DNA from: Blastococcus sp. TBT05-19
GTDB taxonomy: Bacteria > Actinomycetota > Actinomycetes > Mycobacteriales > Geodermatophilaceae
Assembly (NCBI RefSeq): GCF_003319095.1
Contig: NZ_QOHI01000002.1
Location: 186,001 to 250,000, forward strand
Direction: 5' to 3'
DNA: 64,000 nt
Of the stretch, positions 58,604 through 64,000 are shown piece by piece (the first letter of the stretch is position 1; each line of letters opens with the position of its first letter). The translations under genes were made by a program, and so were the position numbers. Below the pieces are notes generated by a model. The model was not told the origin of the DNA. It saw only the letters and a program-made list of their open reading frames with translations, and ran no database searches.

Positions 58604-58656
58604 CGTTCACCGGTGACGCGGGTCGCGCGCACCCGGGTTTCTGCGACGCTGGTCCG

Positions 58657-60075
58657 GTGACCCCCGACGACGAGCTCTGCACCCGTCCCGCGACCGAGCT
58701 GACGGCACTGGTCCGGGCCGGGGAGGTGTCGGCGCGGGAGCTGCTCGAGGCCCACCTCGCCCGCATCGAGCGGCTCGATCCGCGATTCAACGCCGTCGTG
58801 ACCCTGGACGCCGAGGGTGCCCGCGCGGCCGCGGACGCGGCCGACGCCGCGCAGGCCGCCGGGGACCCGCTCGGGCCGCTGCACGGGCTCCCGGTGGCGC
58901 ACAAGGACACGCACGCCACCGGCGGCATGCGGACGACCTGGGGGTCACCGCTGCACCGCGACACCGTGCCGCTGCGCGACGAGCTGGTGGTGGCCCGGCT
59001 GAGGGCGGCGGGCGCGATCCGCGTGGGCAAGACGAACGTGCCGGAGTTCGCGGCCGGCTCGCACACCGTCAACCCGGTGTTCGGGGCGACCCACAACCCC
59101 TACCGGCACGGGCTGTCGGCCGGTGGGTCGAGCGGCGGCGCGGCGGCGGCCCTGGCCGCGGGGCTGGTGCCGCTGGCCGAGGGCAGCGACATGGGCGGCT
59201 CGCTGCGCAACCCGGCGGCGATGTGCAACGTGGTCGGGCTCCGGCCCACCCCGGGCCGGGTGCCCACGTGGCCCGCGCCGATGGGCTGGTCGACGCTGTC
59301 GGTGCAGGGGCCGATGGGCCGCACGGTCGCCGACGTGGCGCTGCAGCTGTCGGTGCTGGCCGGGCCGGATCCCCGGGTGCCGCTCTCCCTGTCGGAGGAC
59401 CCGGCGGCGTTCGCCGCGCCGCTGCCGGAACGGCTGGACGGGCTGCGGGTGGCGTGGGCGCCGTCGCTCGGTGGGCGGGTGACGGTCGACCCCGCGATCA
59501 CCTCGGTGCTGACGGCGTCCCTGCCGGTGCTCGAGTCGCTGGGTGCGACGGTCGAGGAGGCCTGCCCGGACCTGGACGGCGCCGACGAGGTGTTCGGCAC
59601 GCTGCGCGCCTGGCTGTTCGACGCCACCTTCTCCGACCTGGTGCGCCGGCATCCCGACCAGGTCAAGGAGACGATCCGCTGGAACGTCGCCCTCGGCGCG
59701 CGGCTCACCGGCGCCGACCTCGCGCGGGCGGAGCGGCAGCACACGACGCTGTTCGAGCGGATCGTCGAGTTCTTCACCCGCTTCGACGTGCTGCTCTGCC
59801 CGACGACGCAGGTGCTGCCCTTCCCGGTGGAGCTGGAGTACCCGACCGAGATCGCCGGGGAGCCGCAGGAGGACTACCTGGCCTGGATGCGCTCCTGCAC
59901 GCTGCTCTCCCCCACCGGCTGCCCGGCGCTGTCGGTGCCCGGCGGCTTCACGCCCGACGGGCTGCCGGTGGGGTTGCAGGTCGTGGGCCCGCCGCGCGCC
60001 GACCGCCGGGTGCTCGAGGTGGGGCACGCGTTCGAGCAGGCCACCCGTTTCGGCTACCGCCGCCCACCTCTCTGA
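58657..60075 (+). CDS. Amidase signature family hydrolase
   Basis: The 472-aa amidase has the full Ser-cisSer-Lys triad: Lys in 'LPVAHKDTHATGG' (about 80), cis-Ser and the Gly/Ser-rich loop 'LSAGGSSGGAAAALAAG' (about 151-167) and nucleophile Ser in 'GSDMGGSLRNPAAM'. 'CPALSVPGGFTPDGLPVGLQVVGP' closes the fold. Substrate unknown; the absence of gatB/gatC nearby argues against GatA. Start GTG 58657. Confidence 0.92.
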   Translation: MTPDDELCTRPATELTALVRAGEVSARELLEAHLARIERLDPRFNAVVTLDAEGARAAADAADAAQAAGDPLGPLHGLPVAHKDTHATGGMRTTWGSPLHRDTVPLRDELVVARLRAAGAIRVGKTNVPEFAAGSHTVNPVFGATHNPYRHGLSAGGSSGGAAAALAAGLVPLAEGSDMGGSLRNPAAMCNVVGLRPTPGRVPTWPAPMGWSTLSVQGPMGRTVADVALQLSVLAGPDPRVPLSLSEDPAAFAAPLPERLDGLRVAWAPSLGGRVTVDPAITSVLTASLPVLESLGATVEEACPDLDGADEVFGTLRAWLFDATFSDLVRRHPDQVKETIRWNVALGARLTGADLARAERQHTTLFERIVEFFTRFDVLLCPTTQVLPFPVELEYPTEIAGEPQEDYLAWMRSCTLLSPTGCPALSVPGGFTPDGLPVGLQVVGPPRADRRVLEVGHAFEQATRFGYRRPPL

Positions 60076-60123
60076 CCGCCTCTACGACTGTCTAGCGTCA
60101 GGGGTAGAGGGACGAAGAGGCGG
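60076..60123. terminator. Hairpin between convergent amidase and zwf genes
   Basis: CCGCCTCT (60076-60083) pairs with AGAGGCGG (60116-60123), and an alternative inner stem uses CCTCTAC (60079-60085) with GTAGAGG (60104-60110). It occupies the whole gap between the two stop codons. Confidence 0.55.
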
Positions 60124-61491
60124 CTAGCGCGCCGGGCCGTCCGAGCCGGCCGGGTACTCCTGGAGGGGCACCTCGCCCGCCGCCCACGCGGCGAGGATCG
60201 GCTCCACGATCCGCCACGACTCCTCCGCCTCCACGTCGCTGATCGAGAGCGCGGCCTCGCCGGCGAGCAGCTCGGCCAGCAGCAGCCCGTACGCCGACAG
60301 CCGCGCGGGCGGCAGCTCGACCTGCAGCGACCGCCGCTCCAGGTCGAACGGGTCCCCCGCGCCGTTGAGGTTGAGGTCCAGGTCGATCCCGTCGGGGTCC
60401 AGCCGCAGCCGCAGCACGTCCGGCTCGGTCGCCGGACTCTCCTCGTCCGGCTGGAAGGCCAGGTGCGGCACCGGTCTGAACCGCAGCGCGATCTCGTGCC
60501 GGTCAGCGCCCAGCGCCTTGCCCGAGCGCAGCCGGAAGGGCACCCCGGCCCAGCGCCAGTTCTCGATCGTCACGGTGTACTCGGCGTAGGTCTCCGTGCC
60601 GCGATCGGCCTGCACGCCGTCCTCGGCGGTGTAGTCGGGCAGCTCGCGCCCACCGACCCGGCCGGCGGTGTACCGCGCCCGCACGGTGTCGCGGCGCATG
60701 TCCTCCGGTGACCGGACGGCACGCAGCACGTCGGCCTTGCGTGCGGCCAGGCTGCGGGCGTCCAGCGCGGCCGGCGGCTCCATCGCCACCACGGCCAGCA
60801 TCTGCAGCAGGTGGTTCTGCAGCATGTCGCGCAGGGCACCAGCGGTGTCGTAGTAGCCGGCCCGGCCCTCCAGCCCCAGCGTCTCGTCGAAGACGATGTC
60901 CACCCGCTCCACGTGCTGGGCGTTCCACACCGGCTCGAACATCCGGTTGGCGAACCGCAGACCGAGGATGTTGAGCACGGTCTGCATCGCCAGGAAGTGG
61001 TCGGTGCGGAAGACCTGCTCCTCCGGCACCAGCCGGTGCAGGACGGCGTTGAGCCGCTGGGCGTCGGCCAGGTCGCGGCCGAAGGGCTTCTCCACGGCGA
61101 CGACGGCGCCCTCGGGCAGGCCCACCTCCGTCAGCGCCTCGAGCGTCGGGAGGAACACCGTGTTCGGCAGCGCGAGGTAGACCACCGGGGTACCCCCGGC
61201 GCGCTCGAGCCCCGCCCGCAGGTCGGCGGCGACGGTGACGTCGCCGTGCCGGTGGCCGAACCGGCCGACCAGCCGCTCTCGGGCGGGCTCGGGCACGTGC
61301 GCGGCGTGCTCGGCGAGCCGGTCGCGGGCCCAGGACCGGTACTCCTCGTCCGACCAGTCCTCCCGGCTGAGAGCGAGCAGCCGCACCCCGTCGTCCAGGA
61401 TGCCGGCGTCGACGAGCTCGGCCAGGCCGGGCAGGAGCAGCCGGCCGGTGAGGTCCCCCGTGCCACCGAGGACGACGAAGGAGCGCGTCAT
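60124..61491 (-). CDS. zwf: Glucose-6-phosphate dehydrogenase
   Basis: The 455-aa enzyme has the nucleotide motif 'VVLGGTGDLTGRLLLPGL', 'VAVEKPFGRDLADAQRLN', the catalytic stretch 'FRTDHFLAMQTVLNILGLRFANRMFEPVWN' (His about 162; the usual RIDHYL is RTDHFL here), 'QNHLLQMLAVVAMEPP' and 'GVPFRLRSGKAL'. It opens the oxidative pentose phosphate route. The ATG at 61489-61491 overlaps the GH15 stop by four bases. The RTDHFL variant and slightly short length suggest a divergent zwf paralogue. Confidence 0.9.
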   Translation of the reverse strand: MTRSFVVLGGTGDLTGRLLLPGLAELVDAGILDDGVRLLALSREDWSDEEYRSWARDRLAEHAAHVPEPARERLVGRFGHRHGDVTVAADLRAGLERAGGTPVVYLALPNTVFLPTLEALTEVGLPEGAVVAVEKPFGRDLADAQRLNAVLHRLVPEEQVFRTDHFLAMQTVLNILGLRFANRMFEPVWNAQHVERVDIVFDETLGLEGRAGYYDTAGALRDMLQNHLLQMLAVVAMEPPAALDARSLAARKADVLRAVRSPEDMRRDTVRARYTAGRVGGRELPDYTAEDGVQADRGTETYAEYTVTIENWRWAGVPFRLRSGKALGADRHEIALRFRPVPHLAFQPDEESPATEPDVLRLRLDPDGIDLDLNLNGAGDPFDLERRSLQVELPPARLSAYGLLLAELLAGEAALSISDVEAEESWRIVEPILAAWAAGEVPLQEYPAGSDGPAR

Positions 61492-63347
61492 CGTCCCGTC
61501 CCCCTCGTCGCGGCGGCCGTGGCCCGGGCGAGGTTCCACCCGCTGCTGATCACCCCGACGTGGCTGAACGCCTGCGGGAAGTTGCCGAGGAACGCCCCGG
61601 TCGACGGGTCGATCTCCTCGGCCAGCAGCCCGAGCTCGGTGGCCCGGCCGCACAGCGAGTCGTACAGCTCGGAGGCCTCCTCCAGCCGCCCCTGCCCGGC
61701 CAGGTTGTCGACCAGCCAGAAGCTGCAGAGCAGGAAGGCGCCCTCCGTGCCCTGCAGCCCGTCGGGCGACTCGGTGTGCAGGTAGCGGTAGAGCAGCCCG
61801 TCCCCCGCGTCCAGGTGCCGGCGCACCGCCGCGGTCGTGGCCACCATCCGCGGGTCGTCGGCAGCGATCAGCCGGCGCAGGGGCAGGGTGAGCAGGGACC
61901 CGTCCAGGCCGCCGCGGTCGGTCTGCCCGGGCGGGGTGAGGTGCTCGGTGAAGGTCCCCCGGTCGGGGTCCCAGGCCTGGTCCAGCAGCGTGCGGTGGAT
62001 GCGGTCGGCCTCGGCCCGCCAGCGCTCCCGAGGATGCGGCAGGCCCAGCAGGTCGGCGAGCCGCAGGGCCCGGTCCACGGCCACGTGGCACATCGCGACC
62101 GAGTAGGTGAACGGCCGGCCGGCGTCCCGGATCTCCCAGATGCCGTTGTCCGGCGTCCGCCACTTCGTGATCGCCTGCTCGGTCAGCGACGTCAGCGAGG
62201 TCCACAGGGCGCCGCTGACGTCGCCGCCGGCCCGCGCCCACTGGTAGGCGACGTCGAGCAGTTCGCCGTAGACGTCGTTCTGCACCTGCCGGGCCGCTCC
62301 GTTGCCCCACCGCACCGGGGAGGACCCGCGGTAGCCCGCCAACGAGGCGTCGATCCACTCGGTCGCCGGAGGACGGCCGTCGAGGCCGTACATGATGTCG
62401 ACGCCACCGCGCCGCTCGACGTTGCGCAGCGTCCACGCCAGGAAGGCGTGCGACTCCTCGTCCATGCCGATGCGGCGCAACGCGTAGCCGGTGAACGCCG
62501 CGTCGCGCACCCACGTGTAGCGGTAGTCCCAGTTGCGCTCGCCGCCGATGCCCTCCGGCAACGAGGAGGTGGCCGCCGCCATCACCGCCCCGGTCGGCAC
62601 GTGGTCGAGCAGCTTCAGGGTCAGCGCCGAGCGCCGCACCAGCGCGGCCTGCGGACCGGCGTAGGTGAGCCGGCCGGACCAGTCCCGCCAGGCCGCGGCC
62701 GTCTGGTCGACCAGCCGCTGGGGTTCCTCCCGGGCGCGGAGGTGGGTCTGCCCCGACCACTGCAGGGTCACGGTGAGCCGCTCCCCGGCAGCCAGTCGCA
62801 CGCGACCGGCGATCGCGCCGTCGCCGGTGAGCGTCAGCGGGTGCGAGCACCACAGGAGCAGGTCCAGGTCGGCGCGCGCGGGACAGTGGATCCGCCAGGC
62901 GCCGAGCTCGGCACGCACCCGGACGCCGTCCCTGGGCAGGAGCCGGACGTCGACCTCCACGGACCCGGCGAGCACCCGGGCGGTGCGCAGCACCTCCCCG
63001 CGGCCCGCGGGCACCGGTTCGGAGAGATCGGCGCCCGAGCGCAGGGGGAGGCAGTCGGTCAGCTCCAGCACGCCGTCGGCGGCGTGCAGCTCGGTGACCA
63101 GGACGCCGGTCTCGGGCACGTAGTGCTGGGCGGCCTCGCGCAGACCGACCGGGGTGATCGCGAAGGTGCCGCCCCGCTCGGCGTCCAGCAGCCCGGCGAC
63201 GAAGGGCTCACCGTCGAACGTGGGCAGGCACAGCCACGGGATCGCCCCGTCCCGGGCGACGAGTGCGCAGGTGACGCCGTCGCCGATCAGGCCGTGGTCC
63301 TCGATGGGGAGGTAGCCGTCGACGGGTTCGAGCGGGCGCAGCGGCAC
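61488..63347 (-). CDS. Glycoside hydrolase family 15 protein
   Basis: The 619-aa protein has an N-terminal beta domain ('GYLPIEDHGLIGDGVTCALVARDGAIPWLCLPTFDGEPFVAGLLD') and the alpha6/alpha6 catalytic domain with 'GGERNWDYRYTWVRDAAFT', the general acid Glu in 'NGIWEIRDAGRPFTYS' and the general base in 'LGLLAEEIDPSTGAFLGNFPQAFSHVG'. Bacterial members act on trehalose or short maltose-type glucans. GTG 63345-63347 with GAGGA upstream. Translational coupling to zwf suggests that released glucose feeds into G6P oxidation (inference). Confidence 0.92.
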   Translation of the reverse strand: MPLRPLEPVDGYLPIEDHGLIGDGVTCALVARDGAIPWLCLPTFDGEPFVAGLLDAERGGTFAITPVGLREAAQHYVPETGVLVTELHAADGVLELTDCLPLRSGADLSEPVPAGRGEVLRTARVLAGSVEVDVRLLPRDGVRVRAELGAWRIHCPARADLDLLLWCSHPLTLTGDGAIAGRVRLAAGERLTVTLQWSGQTHLRAREEPQRLVDQTAAAWRDWSGRLTYAGPQAALVRRSALTLKLLDHVPTGAVMAAATSSLPEGIGGERNWDYRYTWVRDAAFTGYALRRIGMDEESHAFLAWTLRNVERRGGVDIMYGLDGRPPATEWIDASLAGYRGSSPVRWGNGAARQVQNDVYGELLDVAYQWARAGGDVSGALWTSLTSLTEQAITKWRTPDNGIWEIRDAGRPFTYSVAMCHVAVDRALRLADLLGLPHPRERWRAEADRIHRTLLDQAWDPDRGTFTEHLTPPGQTDRGGLDGSLLTLPLRRLIAADDPRMVATTAAVRRHLDAGDGLLYRYLHTESPDGLQGTEGAFLLCSFWLVDNLAGQGRLEEASELYDSLCGRATELGLLAEEIDPSTGAFLGNFPQAFSHVGVISSGWNLARATAAATRGTGR

Positions 63348-63363
63348 GGCGGTTCCTCGGGTT

Positions 63364-63397
63364 GGGCGGGGCAGGACCCTCGAAGGCCTGCCCGCCC
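63364..63397. terminator. Hairpin between glutamate dehydrogenase and GH15 genes
   Basis: GGGCGGGGCAGG (63364-63375) pairs with CCTGCCCGCCCC (63386-63397), with one bulged G. On the minus strand it follows the glutamate dehydrogenase stop by about 50 bases and ends 17 bases before the GH15 start, so it is a terminator or a leader structure of the GH15-zwf operon. Confidence 0.45.
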
Positions 63398-63448
63398 CAC
63401 CCCCGGGCCAACCGCTCCCGGACATGACGCTGTGATGACGTTCGGCGG

Positions 63449-64000
63449 CTACTTCTCCTCTGCCGGCCGGGCGATGCGGCGGGCCTGACGGCGCTTGCGC
63501 AGCCCGCGCAGGGTGCGGACGGCGACCAGCAGCTCGGCCAGCTCCTGCCGGTCCCCCGACGTGATGTCGGCCAGCTGCCCGGCGGCGCGGCGCTGGGCGG
63601 TGTCCCAGCCGTCCTCCCAGCGCACGACCAGGTCGGCCGAGGACTCGGCGTCCGACGTGCGCAGACCCAGCACGTCCTCGGTGAGCGAGGACTGCTCCAT
63701 CTGCAGGTCGTCGCGCAGCGACGCCCGGGCCATCGACGGCCAGCGCCGGTCGCGGGGCAGCGCGGTCACCTGGTCGCGCAGCGGGGCCAGGCCCAGCCGC
63801 TCCGACAGCCGCTGCATCACCTGGCCGGCCAGCTCGACCGGGGCACCCGTGCGCTCGCTGACGACGGCGAGGTCGAGCGCCGCAGGCATCAAGGGCGCGA
63901 CCGACACCCGGGCGGCGAGCTCCTCGGGCATGCCGGCCTCGCGCAGCCGTGCGGCACGGGCGGCGTAGTCCTCGGCCTCCCGGCCCATGAGCCAGTCCGG
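63449..64000 (-). CDS. gdhB: NAD-specific glutamate dehydrogenase (large type), C-terminal end
   Basis: The frame is open to the right edge, giving 183 residues and the stop. 'LPRDRRWPSMARASLRDDLQMEQSSLTEDVLG', 'ERLGLAPLRDQV' and 'RWEDGWDTAQRRAAGQLADI' match the C-terminal helical domain of the about 180-kDa NAD-dependent glutamate dehydrogenases of actinobacteria. The catalytic part lies outside the window. The internal ATG at 63988 is not the real start, since the preceding codons continue the protein (P-D-W-L). Confidence 0.82.
   Translation of the reverse strand, partial: PDWLMGREAEDYAARAARLREAGMPEELAARVSVAPLMPAALDLAVVSERTGAPVELAGQVMQRLSERLGLAPLRDQVTALPRDRRWPSMARASLRDDLQMEQSSLTEDVLGLRTSDAESSADLVVRWEDGWDTAQRRAAGQLADITSGDRQELAELLVAVRTLRGLRKRRQARRIARPAEEK

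Noticed and set aside
1-64000. Possible CRISPR arrays, tRNA or rRNA genes, insertion sequences or prophage
   Set aside because: No regularly spaced repeats, cloverleaf-type sequences with CCA-like ends, rRNA stretches, transposase or integrase motifs were seen on either strand.

Overview
The window looks like chromosomal DNA of a high-GC actinobacterium. It is very G+C rich (by eye well above 70%), uses GTG starts heavily, and carries an IdeR/DtxR-type iron box plus actinobacterial families (DUF1707, DUF222/HNH, DUF3097, DUF4383, LCP, mycofactocin). The mix of a spore-photoproduct-lyase-like enzyme in a non-endospore setting, mycofactocin, GAF/PAS/SpoIIE regulators and Mo-hydroxylase maturation genes suggests Geodermatophilaceae (Blastococcus/Geodermatophilus/Modestobacter). 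That family assignment is inference. No rRNA, tRNA, CRISPR array, transposase or integrase was recognised.

Positions 1-15.3 kb hold a dispersed mycofactocin locus. mftF (776-2194, -) and mftE (3300-3995, -) are separated from the core mftA-mftB-mftC (9300 down to 7654, -), mftR (9426-10013, +) and mftD (10101-11309, +) by a siderophore-binding lipoprotein, a REC-HPt protein, a YchJ-like protein, a flavin-reductase-like stress protein and a GGDEF-EAL protein. mftA encodes only 40 residues ending IDGMCGVY. Two near-identical palindromes (TGGCAC-N3-GTGCCA) lie in the mftA/mftR divergent promoter and just before mftD and are very probably MftR operators. A mycofactocin-type (NDMA-dependent) alcohol dehydrogenase follows at 14.2 kb. 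Together these genes make, mature, glucosylate and use the redox cofactor; mftG was not seen.

Positions 15.4-22.5 kb (-) contain two operons. One encodes two tandem paralogous lipoproteins followed by a fused MoxR-ATPase/vWA protein. The other is a coxD-coxE-xdhC-MOSC set used to mature molybdenum hydroxylases. From 28 to 35.4 kb there is a molybdenum island: moaA-moaD, moaE-mobA-like, and a TOBE regulator-modA-modB-modC operon. No molybdoenzyme structural gene is in the window. A relic of a SpoIIE-type phosphatase sits at 29.8 kb.

Positions 35.5-47 kb hold a DUF2786 protein, an HNH/DUF222 endonuclease bracketed by related palindromes, RecQ, a soluble hybrid histidine kinase divergent from a NodU-type carbamoyltransferase, a DUF4383 membrane protein with a stress-sigma-like promoter, an acyl-CoA dehydrogenase and small proteins. 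Two of the small proteins (11.8 and 46.7 kb) are paralogues of an apparently undescribed DTDRDA family. From 47 kb to the end come an acyl-ACP desaturase, GNAT, a DNA/RNA endonuclease, an LCP protein, exonuclease III, an SPL-like radical SAM enzyme, YaaA, a SpoIIE phosphatase, a DEAD-box helicase, an amidase, a translationally coupled zwf/GH15 pair and the 3' end of an NAD-glutamate dehydrogenase. Several convergent gene pairs are separated by strong hairpins that look like bidirectional terminators.
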